This document shows positions 23,192 through 33,890 of a stretch of DNA of 64,000 nt, piece by piece. The translations under genes and the position numbers were made by a program. Source of the stretch: Daphnia carinata (lineage: Eukaryota; Arthropoda; Branchiopoda; Diplostraca; Daphniidae). The notes under the pieces are model-generated. The model was given only the letters and a program-made list of their open reading frames with translations, was not told the origin of the DNA and did not search any database. The stretch lies in assembly GCF_022539665.2 (NCBI RefSeq), contig NC_081340.1:2170001-2234000 (forward strand). Direction: 5' to 3'. Position 1 is the stretch's first letter; the number at the start of each line of letters is the position of its first letter.

Positions 23192-23487
23192 ATGCACTAT
23201 AGTAAATGGTGCTAATTCAAAATTTTGCTTTTCACGCCTTGTAACACGACGTGCAAAAAGTGCCAGGGACATTAAATAAGCAATACGGCGGTGTAGTCTT
23301 AAGCTTCAGCAAATTAATTTAGGAAAATAACAAGAGAGCGTGGTCTAATGGGTAGGCCTAAGGCGTTGAATTTCTTACATTAAGAGGTGCCATCCAGAAA
23401 TTCCGAATAATCTTATAACGATATGGAAATAAAAGATCTATACATAAAACTTAACCTCAGGCTGATATAATAAGTAACATTATCTGA

Positions 23488-23515
23488 AACCTGTTTTACA
23501 ACCACATTGCTATTT
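23488..23515 (+). promoter_or_regulatory. Shared promoter element of copy D
   Basis: AACCTGTTTTACAACCACAT followed by TGCTATTT, the same element as before the other family copies, about 240 bp upstream of the exon 1 ATG. No clean TATA box is seen at the expected place. Confidence 0.55.
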
Positions 23516-23731
23516 ATTCAATGGGATTGGAGAAAAATGCGACGGCAAGTTTGGCTGGTGCGTTATAACGAACAGTTTTACTAAGCAATTCAATCCGGTT
23601 TTTCAGAAGTTCGACTAGTCTACTGAGATATTTTCCCTGTATTTTGCGCACGACTACAGCATGTCTACGGCTTTTCCCCTCCAGTATTGGATGGGCCACT
23701 GTTTCACTTGCATCCCAACTGCAGTGCCACC

Positions 23732-24183
23732 ATGATTTTATCGGTAAATATTTAGTAACATAGCTGAATCAAAGTGATTAAAATCAGGCTCCTATATAAA
23801 TTTACAATTTACTTACTCAATAATTTGATGAAAAGGTCCTTTTTTCTCTACTTGTTGGCTATGGAATTGCAGCTCCATTGCACCCTGATGACATTATCGC
23901 CATACGACCGGCGACATCCCCTAGTCTGGAAATCTCCGCGTACCAGTTAAAGAATCGAAACATACCACTATCCGCAGAAGATGCTCTTCAGGTCGTAGTA
24001 GATATAGGGAAAGTAAAACTGACGTACGTTTTAGCTAAGGTGGTGTTCGGTTCTCAAATTTTTTTTGTTGCTCTCTGTGGCATCGATCCCAATCTTTGCC
24101 CTTTTCCGCAAACGAATTTAAAACGCTTTGCAAGCGGTCATCCCAATCTGTTGTTCCCTGTCGTACTTGAGGCTGAGCCATAG
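23732..24183 (+). CDS. Putative small secreted protein, copy D (short form)
   Basis: Exon 1 (23732-23743, MILS) and exon 2 (23836-24183) give MILS-VLFSLLVGYGIAAPLHP, a signal peptide, and a mature chain with the family motifs YQLKNRNIPL, a hydrophobic centre (LTYVLAKVVFG), FASGHPNLLFPVVLEAEP and then a TAG. Copy E continues at this point with QINYLKS, and in copy D family-like sequence can still be read after the stop (INVFN). So this is either a genuine short form or a recently truncated copy. It stops at nearly the same place as copy B. Confidence 0.55.
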
Positions 24184-25023
24184 ATCAATGTCTTCAATAT
24201 TCACACATTTCCAGTTGCTATTACTGCTCCTAATTTGGCGAACGGCAGATTCTTTTACATTAAATGCGGCATAATCTGATGGCAAATATCAATATGTTCC
24301 CAATTCTTGAATTTGATGGCTCGTATCAGAGGTTATGTGAGACTGGAAACAAGATATTTCTTGACGAACGCTACTAAGTCTCGGAGTCGGTCAATCCATT
24401 GGTTTATTGATATAAGTAAATTGTGCTGATCGTGTCAATATACATACGTGACGTTCGTTTTGAATGGTTCGTTTTTAAACCAGCGCTTAAATTGATTGTG
24501 TTTATTCCTTAGATCTCATCAGAGACTGCGTAGTTGCAAATGAAAAATTGATAAACTGCGAATGATTTCAGTTATAAAAAAAATACTGTATACCTAAATA
24601 TTAGGGAAAAAAACCACAATTCGTAGCATCTTGATGGTCTAATGAGCAAATAAGGATGTATGGTTGGGGCTCTCTCCATTCGGTTTTGAACCTATCTCTT
24701 TTATAGCTATTTCATTTGGTTGTTTGGAAATATTCCGAATTTAAAACAGTTAAACCTTTGCATTTCCATCATCTAACAGATGAATTTTATTTTTATTCAA
24801 TTCATTAAATCAGACGTGACACATAAAAACAAAGTGTTCAGACGGAGGTGAGAAGTGAAAGAAACGACTGTTACTACGCTGTAGCAGGAAACAGGTTTGG
24901 TTGCATGTTATATAAAAAGAACCACCTGGTCATTGCCACCTACCTACTATATATTCCTTTTCCATTAAGTGCTTAGTAAGGAAATCACTGCATTCTACAA
25001 ATTACTCTTGTCTCCAAGGTGGG

Positions 25024-25055
25024 AAACCTGTTTGACAACCACGTTGCTGTTTTGT
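25024..25055 (+). promoter_or_regulatory. Shared promoter element of copy E
   Basis: AACCTGTTTGACAACCACGT followed by TGCTGTTTTGTTGG, with AATAAATAAAA (TATA-like) about 15 bp further on, roughly 230 bp upstream of the ATG. A longer upstream block (about 24840-25023) also matches sequence at 19520-19758. Confidence 0.6.
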
Positions 25056-25256
25056 TGGAAATAAATAAAATTGTGAAGCTCGGTCGGGTCTGAAAACGCA
25101 ATCACGCACGGTGGAATGCAATCTGGTTTCAACAAACTCGTATTCACTTCGAAATTTGCCCTGATATTTTGCATATGACTACAGCAAACCTATGGCTCTG
25201 CCCGTCCAGTATTGGATGGACCATTGATTCACTTACATCTCAACTGTAGTACCATC

Positions 25257-25957
25257 ATGATATCGTTGGTAAATATTTAGCCACATTGATCCATAACATA
25301 TTCTAAGTCAGACTTACGTTGTAGATTGATCGATATGTTTTGTTTTATTACTTCAACTGAAAGGTCCTTTTTTCCCTATTGATCGGAAATGGTATGGCAG
25401 CTCCATTGTACCCTGAGACTTTCAATGCAGCCGAACCGTTTCCTTCAGCTCTCGAAACTGCTGCACATCAAGTTGAGGATCAAGAATCAAGGCAAATTGC
25501 AAACATCGCTTTTCGACTGTTTAGTCTAAAATTAATTTATTCTGTAGCCATGGGTTATTTTGGGATTCTTTCAAAGTATCAAATAGCTTGTATTCTCACT
25601 GGAGCGACTTGCGCTCCAGTGTACAATGCGAACGAAAAAATCGATTTGCTGGCTGATGCCAATTTAAGAAATCTGACGGATGGTGAACCAAATTTGTTTC
25701 CCTACGTCCTTGATCCTGAACAGCAAATCAATTACTTGAAATCTTTTAATCCTAACTTCCCAGCAATGGTTAAAAACGATGCTTACCTAGGATATTCAAC
25801 CACTCCATTTACAACGGCCACTCCAATTTTGGAGAACGACCAATTCACTCTTGCTTTGCTTCACAACCTAATGGTAAATATCGACCACCAACCTGTTACC
25901 AGTTCCTTGAATTTCATGAACCAAGTCTCTGTATACAGGCCACAAAATATTCATTGA
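25257..25957 (+). CDS. Putative secreted protein, copy E (long form)
   Basis: Exon 1 (25257-25268, MISL) and exon 2 (25365-25957) join in phase 0 to give MISL-VLFSLLIGNGMAAPLYP and about 200 residues. Landmarks shared with copy C: HQVEDQESRQI (for YQLENRQ), a hydrophobic stretch (LIYSVAMGYFGIL), two Cys near ACILTGATCAP, NLRNLTDGEPNLFPYVLDPE, QQINYLKSFN, NDAYLGYST and a C-terminal block (LALLHNLMVNIDHQPVT). The end differs from copy C (RPQNIH). The function is unknown. It is the last recognisable member of the array. Confidence 0.7.
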
Positions 25958-26506
25958 TAATGTACTATAAGGCTTGGAAATTTGCAAGTGCTTATCTCTT
26001 AATTTATAACCGAACTGGCGCTGATTTTGTCTGTAATAAACACGTTACTTTTCTCTCCTTTTTTACATAATATTTCTCTTGTTCTTTCCCAAAGATAAAT
26101 GCGGTACCCATACAAATTAATCATTGAATTTAATCTAGTAATCTGATTCGGGTGATTTTTTTCTGGCGGAAGGAGGTCCCAAATAATGAAAAAAAAAGTA
26201 GAATTCGATTAACAATAAAACTGATGATCACGTCATTCAACAAAGGGAGAGAATTGTACTCTTTCGACGTGTTTGAGACGAGCTGAGGAAGAATCGACAC
26301 AGCTAGTGAAGATGGTTTGCTTGTTTTTCTAGCGATAACCAGCTGATCATCGCCCCCTGTTCACTAAAAGACTGTTAGAACCAGCTGGACATGATTCAGG
26401 ACATGCCTAGAAGCCGCCTGAAGTTTAGTCACCTAAACTTGGAGGCGCCTAACGAAGATTTGACATCGCTAAACATATTCCGTTCTATTTCATTTGATTT
26501 ACACAA

Positions 26507-26593
26507 GATCGTGTGGCCTAATGGATAAGGCGTCGGACTTCTAGATGTATAAAAGGCATCCGAAAATTGCGGGTTCGAATCCCGCCACGATTA
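26507..26593 (+). tRNA. tRNA-Arg (UCU) with intron
   Basis: Same structure as the copy at 23.1 kb: acceptor GATCGTG with CACGATT, D-arm GGCCTAATGGATAAGGC, anticodon context GGACTTCTA, intron of about 15-17 nt, B-box GGTTCGAATCC. Confidence 0.88.
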
Positions 26594-26660
26594 AATTTTA
26601 AAATAAAGCTTCGATGTACATCTACCGTCTAAGAACAGCCTTAAAATTTGGAAGTATCTT

Positions 26661-26732
26661 GGGAGTATAGCTCAGTGGTAGAGCACCCGACTGCAGATCG
26701 GATTGTCCCCGGTTCAAACCCGGGTGCTCCCT
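26661..26732 (+). tRNA. tRNA-Cys (GCA)
   Basis: Complete 72-nt cloverleaf: acceptor GGGAGTA with TGCTCCC, A-box TAGCTCAGTGGTAGAGCA, anticodon loop CTGCAGA (GCA), T-arm CCCGGTTCAAACCCGGG. No intron. Confidence 0.92.
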
Positions 26733-27171
26733 AAAGGGAATGTATAAAGTACTGAGCAAATCAAAATGCTTATTTCTGCTATAATTGACATGTCAGAAGA
26801 CATTTCAAACAATTTCGTCCTCATCAATATTATAAACGTTTATTATTTGTCTATCAAATTATGAGTTCCTCTTGTAAGAATGTACATTTTCATTGTACGG
26901 CCACCTTGTTTCAGTTCCTTGACTTTCATTGGTAATGACCTATCAGAAAAGCTAAAATAATTCTTTTAGAATTCATTCATCAATATTTAATTTTCCTACT
27001 TTGTTGAGTAAAACGCCCAGTCGCGAAATCTTTTATAATAAAATGCATTACAGTGGCAGCTTGTTCCTATGGAATATGAAATTCCATGCTGGCTGTTGTT
27101 GTACGGATTTCCATCTAAACCGGCAAGCAATAAAATAATTAAATTCCAATTACTAAATGTAACATTTTACT

Positions 27172-27258
27172 TAATCGAGGCGGGACTCGAACCCGCAATT
27201 TTCGGATATCATCTACAGTTATAGAAGTCCGACGCCTTATCCATTAGGCCACACGATC
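27172..27258 (-). tRNA. tRNA-Arg (UCU) with intron
   Basis: Minus-strand copy matching the other UCU genes over the D-arm, anticodon (GGACTTCTA) and T-arm (GCGGGTTCGAGTCCCGC). One acceptor-stem pair is a mismatch (CTCGATT for CACGATT), so the copy may be slightly degraded. Confidence 0.78.
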
Positions 27259-27637
27259 TTATGTCAAATTATTTTTGCAAAAAAAACAACGCTCGATGGG
27301 CGCTTTTGTAAGGGGGAGGCGGAGAATACAAAAAGAATCCGCTTTATAGTGGTCTAAGCTTCTGGAATGTTGGTAACAATATAACAGGTTTAGACTGGAC
27401 ATAGGCCTATTTGACCTCGTCATATAGACGGTCAATGGAAAAGTATCAATGAAAGTTTAAGGGGAACTAATCGCATCCGTGCGTGAGGTAGGGACAAAAA
27501 AAGAAATGATTGTTAGGCTACTTAATTTAGTTTGCAACTGGTTCAATTCAAAAAGCAAGCCTCTAGTACAGCACCGCCTAACATTCACGAAGTAGTTGTT
27601 TAGGATTTTATAAATAGCAACCAAATTCTAATGATGA

Positions 27638-27724
27638 GATCGTGTGGATTAATGGATAAAAGCGTCGGACTTCTAACAATTTAATGTAATCCGAAAGCTG
27701 CGGGTTCGAGTCCCGCCACGGTTA
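27638..27724 (+). tRNA. tRNA-Arg (UCU)-like, probably decaying
   Basis: The acceptor stem, anticodon TCT context and T-arm (GCGGGTTCGAGTCCCGC) are kept, but the D-arm is altered (GGATTAATGGATAAAAGCG), losing D-stem pairs and gaining a base. It could be a tRNA pseudogene. Confidence 0.55.
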
Positions 27725-29165
27725 TCAATGTGAAAGGGATTTAATTAGCCTGTAACTGCTAATAGTTTATTTAGGATGCAACGGCAATCCAGTGAAAAGG
27801 TAACTGCGAAACGAATTTAATTTACAAGAAGGTGCCACGAACGTAGGGAATTGTAATATTCGCCCAAAGTTCTGCCAGCTAATAACAAAAGTTAATCATT
27901 TTATTTATTTTCACATTTCAGGCCCCCTTTCATGTTAATTTTCTTCTCTGTCTGTGGCACGCAGTTAGGCAGAGTTTTTAAATTCTGCATCTCCTCAACC
28001 CATTATGTACTAAGTCATAGTTGCAGATGCACTTTTTCTTATGGGGTACATGATAAAAGGGCGTTAGTCAATTTTTTTTTGGAATATTGTCTGCTTGGAG
28101 TTTTTCCACGCTGAAATGTTAAAATTGTAAATTAAATGAGAACCCATGAAATAAATTTGGTTAACTTATCTTAGTTAATATTTAAGCATCAAACAATCAA
28201 TGCAAAACAAAATGTTTCGTCTTTTTTACACTTAATTACACTTTTTAAAATTTGAACACACAAAAACCCTTTTCAAACGTAATTTTTGGGATTAAATAAT
28301 GCATCCTCGTTTATAAAAATCACCAGCAACAAAAATATTATAATGATTTCGTGTTTTGACGAAGGTTAAGCATCAAACAATCAATGCAAAGTCGTCTTTT
28401 TCACACAATAATTATTTATTATGAGGAAAATAAACAGTCAAAATTGACAAATTTTGCATCAATCGATAGCTCTTATCAAGAACTATCTAATTCTATGAAA
28501 GTTATGTTAAATTTTCAGAAAAGGAAAAGTTTAAGCGTAACATCAATTTTTTTGTTTTTATCAGTTGCGTCCATTAGAACCTTAGATCGGAAAACAACAA
28601 AAACACATTTTGCCTTTAAGATTTTTTCCCTTTGAAAATGTTAATAACAATTACACAAAAATAGATAGCCCTTACCAAGGGCTATTTACTGTAATTAATC
28701 AACTAATTATTGCAATTAATTTAGCTGACAAATAATAAAAAAAAATTTCTTTTATATTTTTTTATTTCAATTACCACACAAATTGTACATATTCATTATA
28801 TAAGCAGAATAAATATATATAATATATATTATAGTATTTTATATGTATAATAGTATCGTACATATATAATAGTAATATATATAAATATATATGTATAATT
28901 GTAACATATACATTAGTATTTATATTGTACATATTACCTCATTGGAAAAATTTACATCAACCGAATTCATGTTATTTCAAGTAATTTCATTAATTTAAAA
29001 GACATGCGCTACACGCATTATTGTTTAACTGGTTTAACTTTAGTGGTTTAACCACTAAAGCAACCAAATCAAGGCCCTAGTGGCGACAACGCACACCTTC
29101 TCCATATAGAAAACTGTAGGCGCGATTATGTACTAAGTAGTACATATTGCCTCGCGACCAGCCTG
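27725..29165. other. AT-rich intergenic region
   Basis: No gene recognised. A run of about 40 nt beginning GCATCAAACAATCAATGCAA is duplicated at about 28187 and 28369. From about 28800 to 28935 the sequence is almost pure A/T with repeated ATATAT and TAATAGTA motifs. A perfect 10-bp-arm palindrome sits at 29038-29060. Confidence 0.6.
29038..29060. repeat. Perfect short palindrome
   Basis: CTTTAGTGGT - TTA - ACCACTAAAG, ten paired bases with a 3-nt centre, about 100 bp before the telomere-like repeat block. No feature is known to use it. Confidence 0.6.
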
Positions 29166-29347
29166 AACCAAACCAAACCAAACCAAACCAAACCAAACCA
29201 AACCAACCCAAACCAAACCAAACCAAACCAAACCTAAACTAACCTAACGTAACCTAACCTGACCTAACCTAACCTAACCTAACCTAACCTAACCTAACCT
29301 AACCTAACCTAACCTAACCTAACCTACCTGACCTAACTTAATCTAAT
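29166..29347. repeat. Interstitial telomere-like repeat block (CCAAA)n and (CCTAA)n
   Basis: About 14 units of AACCA (that is, CCAAA/TTTGG) are followed, after a short junction, by about 20 units of AACCT (CCTAA/TTAGG), with a few variant units at the end. TTAGG is the ancestral arthropod telomere repeat. The block is internal, with unique DNA on both sides, and a housekeeping gene begins about 390 bp downstream. Confidence 0.88.
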
Positions 29348-29733
29348 CTCGTCAGGGGCAACCCATGGGTAGACCGAGGCTTCATGTGCTAGTATGCATC
29401 TACAGCAATAGTTGCCGATCTCGCCTTCATCTCTGGATTAACGACTACTCCACTCCTAGCGGGATCGACAGATAACATTTTGCAGACGAATACACCCTAT
29501 TCTTTCTCCTTTGCTCTTCTCTTCCCTCCTAAACGTGTTGTCCAGTGTTCGTATGAGTGTACCAGATGAATTATTGAGTTTCTCTTCGAGCCAGTATTCA
29601 AACGTGAAACAAAGAGAATCGTTCGGCATCCATCAAACTCCGTTTATTTAATTCAGTTGTAATTATAAGAATTACGCCTTGTTTTGTTACTTTTTTCGTT
29701 TATTTCTTCCTGCATTGATTTCACTTGCTAGAA

Positions 29734-31394
29734 ATGGACGAATTAGCTGTCAAACTATTCGATATTCAAGCCGTTAAATTCGGTTCTTTCACATTGAAAA
29801 GTGGACAAGTATCTCCCATATATTTTGATTTTCGGCTGATTATTTCCTACCCAGCTATATTGGTAGGCAATCTAAATCCAAATTTTTGTATTTTCAAATT
29901 CTTATTCATGGAAATTTGACTAGGAAAAAGTTGCAGGATTGCTGTGGAAGAAATGTTCAAACAATGCAACAGTTGATCTCATTTGTGGTGTTCCATACAC
30001 CGCTTTACCAATAGCAACTCTGATCTCTGTTACCAACAGAGTGCCAATGCTTCTTAGACGAAAAGAAGCCAAAGAGTATGGCACAAAGAAACTCATAGAA
30101 GGAGATTTCAGACCAGGAATGAATTGCATTATTGTCGAAGATGTTGTCACAACAGGAACCAGTGTCCTAGAAACAGCCATTGAACTGAGAAAGCTTGGCA
30201 TTCAAGTTACCCATGCAATTGTACTGCTAGATCGCAGACAGGGTGGGAAGGAAAACCTTTCAAAACATGGAATTGAATTGAGTCCAGTTTTTCATGTGGA
30301 AGAGGTGCTATCCTAAACAGACTGGAAAGTGAAAAGTTGAACTAAATTTCTTTACTTTATTCAGATCATGGCATCATTGGAAAAGCAAAGTAAGGTGGAC
30401 CATAAGGTGGCAGAAGAAGTTATGAATTTCATCAGAGGCAATCGTCAACCTATACTTAATCGGAATCCTCGCCTGCATGTCTCGCTCGAAGAACGCCGCT
30501 CGAGTTGTAAGCATCCAGTAGCATCGCGGTTGTTCGATTTGATGATGGCAAAAAAATCAAATCTCTGTGTTGCTGCGGACCTTCCAAGCTTGGACGAAGT
30601 TATCACGTTGGCAGAATCTATCGGCCCAAAGATTGTTGTCCTCAAGATTCATGTGGACATCTTAGAGGATTTCTCTTTAACAAAAATAATGCAACTAAAA
30701 GAGGTGGCAAGAGCACATGAGTTCCTTATAATGGAAGATAGGTAACAGAAAGAATTTTAGAATATACCTCTGATTTTTGGGCTGATCGTAATATATTCGA
30801 AAGAAAATTTGCCGATATTGCCAACACGGTACAGCAGCAGTTTCACGGAGGCGTTTATAGGATCAGTGAATGGGCTGATCTAATCACCGCTCATCCACTT
30901 CCCGGACCGGAGATGATTACTCATATGTTCGGTGACTCGTCGTCAGATAGCCGTCGGACATGTGGCTGTGTACTCGTTCTTGAAATGAGTACTAAGAATG
31001 CACTTACTAATGAAGATTATGCAAAAGGTTCTTATTTTTAAAAATTAATGGATTTGCCAATTTGCATAAATCATGCCTTAAATGCGTAATTGCAGAAGCC
31101 GCTAAATGGGGTTTGATTGCTTCGGATGTAGTTACCGGATTTGTCGGACAATCTGCACCAAATTCTGACTTCCCCGGCTGGGTTCAATTTACCCCTGGCG
31201 TTAACTCCTCATCTGCGTCTGGAGACTCGAAAGGCCAGCAGTATTGCTCACCGACCAAAGCTATTCTAGAGCGTGGCGCTGATATCATTATTGTCGGCAG
31301 GGGTCTCATCAACAGCCAAGATATGGTAGCTACTGCGGAAACCTACCGCACCGAAGGTTGGGCCGCGCTTATGCAACGAATTACAAATCCTTAG
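29734..31394 (+). CDS. UMPS: UMP synthase (OPRTase + OMP decarboxylase)
   Basis: Five exons, 29734-29862, 29924-30304, 30365-30741, 30804-31027 and 31096-31394, all in phase, giving about 470 residues with start [10 protein letters not shown]. The N-terminal half is orotate phosphoribosyltransferase: [31 protein letters not shown], and the PRPP-binding motif [15 protein letters not shown]. The C-terminal half is orotidine-5'-phosphate decarboxylase: [12 protein letters not shown] (usually LCLSAD), VLKIHVDIL with the conserved Lys, [16 protein letters not shown] with the catalytic Asp-Lys-x-x-Asp, FTPGV and IIIVGRGLI. It catalyses the last two steps of pyrimidine synthesis in the cytosol. The two-domain fusion is the animal arrangement. 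All key residues are present. A second in-frame ATG at exon 3 (IMASLEKQ) marks the domain linker. Confidence 0.95.
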
Positions 31395-33025
31395 GTGAAA
31401 CAAGTTCATGAATGACTTGGATACAGTTTCTAATGGAAACACCAAATGTGATTGCAGAAGGCGCTCAGAAGGGTTAATCTGCTTAAATACAATCTTTTGT
31501 TGGTTTTCAACCTGACGAGTTTTTTAGTTGGCTTTGGAATTGTATTCTTGTTTAGCACTTGTAGGCGAAAGGAACTCGCCTGTCTAGAACAAGATGTGCT
31601 ACGATAAGGAATTTCAGGACGTGGTGTTACCTTAAGGTATAATAAATATATATATTTGTATTTTCTTTTTGTAATGAAATTTTTTTTGTTAAGTTAAGAC
31701 TACAAGAAGGTTGCCCTAAACAAAAAATCCTGGATTTCCTGGAAAAATTTATATTTTAAGGTCATATTTCCTTTTATACGAATAACATTTGGGTCTAACA
31801 AGGGAGACTGTTGTAGGTTGCGGTGAAAATGAGACAGACATCTGTTTAATACCTGAGCATTTAATACCATTCAAACTATTTTAACCTAGGGATACTTTAC
31901 AAGCCCTATTTCTCCATACTTTGGTAAGCGTATAAGATGCTGCAAGTGGTAACCGATGTTGAAGGTGAGGACTTGAGGGAGATATTAAGATATGACAATT
32001 AAAGGTGAAATCAGCACCATCATGAATGTGAGTTGCAAATGCCTTTTCGGGTAAAGGAAAGACCTATGTGATGTCAAGTTCCTTTTAGCTACGGTCGAAT
32101 AGGATACATTGGTATCAATAAGTTCTACTTATTTCAACACATGCCTTCAACAGAGGCAAAATGTTTTCCGTTATCACATATTTGCATGTTTAGTCTTAAT
32201 TTTGCTTTTATTCCGACGATTTAGGAAATTACTGTATGATTCGTCAGTGGGACATTTTCCCAACTGCTAGCCTCCTGGATGGTTGGATAAAAAGATATGG
32301 CCAAGGATATGGCTTGCAATTTTATGTGTTCGTTGTAGAGAACAGGTCGGCGGCAATTAACTCAGTCAGTGAGTGTTTCACGATGGTTATTATCCAGGAC
32401 AATTTTTCGAGTCACTGTAAAAATTGAATATTTCGTTGAATTCAGACATGATAACCTTATTTCCATTTACCACAAGTACTGTAGACAGCCTGTGCTCCAT
32501 CTGTGGTTTTATTTTAATCGCAACTTTGCAATGGCATGCAGTTGTGCGTTAAGATATCATTTTGAAGAACTGCAATTTGCAATTGCAGTTTATCATTCTT
32601 CGACAAAAAAAAATAATAAGTCACCGGGAAGCAACCACTGTAAACAAGTTCATCTCTTCACTCAGCTGATCTCATCGTCTGCAATGAGCGCGTGTTTGCA
32701 TGTGGTTATGCACGACCCAATAACGCTCATATAAATTTTCAGTAACGTTGTTTTATGGAAACCCAACGATGAGTGTCGACAAGAGAAGGCTTTGCAATTA
32801 CGAAGACAAAATGTATGTGTAAATTTTGCTTGTGCTTTCAACTTTGCTTTCCAATGGCATCGCTCTCGATTAAATCATGCTACGTCAATGAACTCGCGTC
32901 GACGTGTTGGTTCCAGTTGCCCTCCAGGTAATGTTCACTTAATGCTTTTCATACCGTCAATGTTAAAAGACGTGTGATATCACATGGTTACGTTTATAAC
33001 TATGCTCTCTTTTTTTGCATAAAGG
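31395..33025. other. Intergenic, no gene recognised
   Basis: Mixed AT-rich DNA. Several open frames of 60-120 codons exist on the plus strand (for example 32236-32427 and 32369-32734) but they overlap in different frames, contain no domain signature and lack codon regularity, so I do not call them. An ATATATA tract at about 31650 lies downstream of the UMPS stop. Confidence 0.5.
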
Positions 33026-33890
33026 ATCTAGGGACTCTGAAAAGAATCTCAGCACATGCAGCAAAGACACAAGGCTTAGACATTATAGACCCCTCTTCTG
33101 GGTGTAGCTTACACATTAATGGAACTAAAATCAAGAGTACGTCAGGTAGCTTTATGTGTACAGCAATTCTTCATCTGGTTACACAGAATTTGTTTAGCTT
33201 CAGAATCATTGAAATGCCTAGCAAAGTGATGGATATCCATCTGTGCAAATTGATGGTTGTTGAATGTGGGTGACACATCAGATTCCTTCTGAATCTGAGA
33301 AGAAAACCAGGTAAGAAATCACTTTCTTTATCTCAGTTCAAATTCATATGTTGTGGAGCTTCATTCATTGTTTAACACTTTCAACTTCCAGGGACATTTG
33401 CTATTATAGTCTTGACAATCCCAGTTGAAGGTGGCTACTCAGGGGGAAAAATAATTATAGAATGTGACAATCGAAAGCACAACTTTCAGTTTGAACAAGG
33501 CAGTGATCAGCAAGTCTCATTGGTTGCTTTTTTTTTTTAAACTGCACCATGAACTAGAGCCTATTTCCGAGGGCTGGATGTTGGCGATGGTTTTTCATCT
33601 CGTCAGGCCAGAGGCTGTAGAAACAGGCATTTCTCCTCTTGAATTCTCTGTCTTTATAAAAGCTGTTAGCGAAATCAATGAAGAGCTCATGCCATGGTCT
33701 TCTCTCCCAGCATTTCCGGAAAAAAGTTGCCCATGGCCAGCGACAAAGCGGGATACTGGGAATACCAATGAAATGAATGATAGTTCCGTACCCATAAATC
33801 AACTTGAAAATCCCAACACCTTCGCTCTTCATATGTTTCTGTGTCCGATGTTTATGATTCAGGTATTTTCTTCATTATCCTTCTAACATT
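33026..33890 (+). pseudogene. 2OG-Fe(II) oxygenase-like gene, disrupted
   Basis: After an acceptor-like run ending cataaag at 33024, sequence reads DLGTLKRISAHAAKTQGLDI ... IHLCKLMVVECG, then an in-frame TGA, then HIRFLLNLRRKP and a donor. The next exon (from about 33393) reads GTFAIIVLTIPVEGGYSGGK, IIIECDNRKHNFQFEQGSDQ, SLVAFFF, and after an 11-T run the frame shifts by one to HHELEPISEGWMLAMVFHLV. This order ('KLYKLLVY..G.HF..H.DT', 'FGTLVIQLP..GG', 'DF..S', 'AFY.DCEHEV.P...GYR..L.YNL') is that of a family of 2OG-Fe(II) oxygenase-like proteins common in invertebrates. The expected H-x-D iron site after 'CG' is not conserved, one stop and one homopolymer frameshift interrupt the frame. A sequencing error in the T run cannot be excluded. 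Confidence 0.55.

Noticed and set aside
23337-23410. Possible tRNA (GCGTGGTCTAATGGGTAGG)
   Set aside because: Only a D-arm-like start is present; no anticodon arm or B-box at proper spacing.
29166-29347. A true chromosome end
   Set aside because: The repeat block is short and has unique genes on both sides, so it is interstitial.
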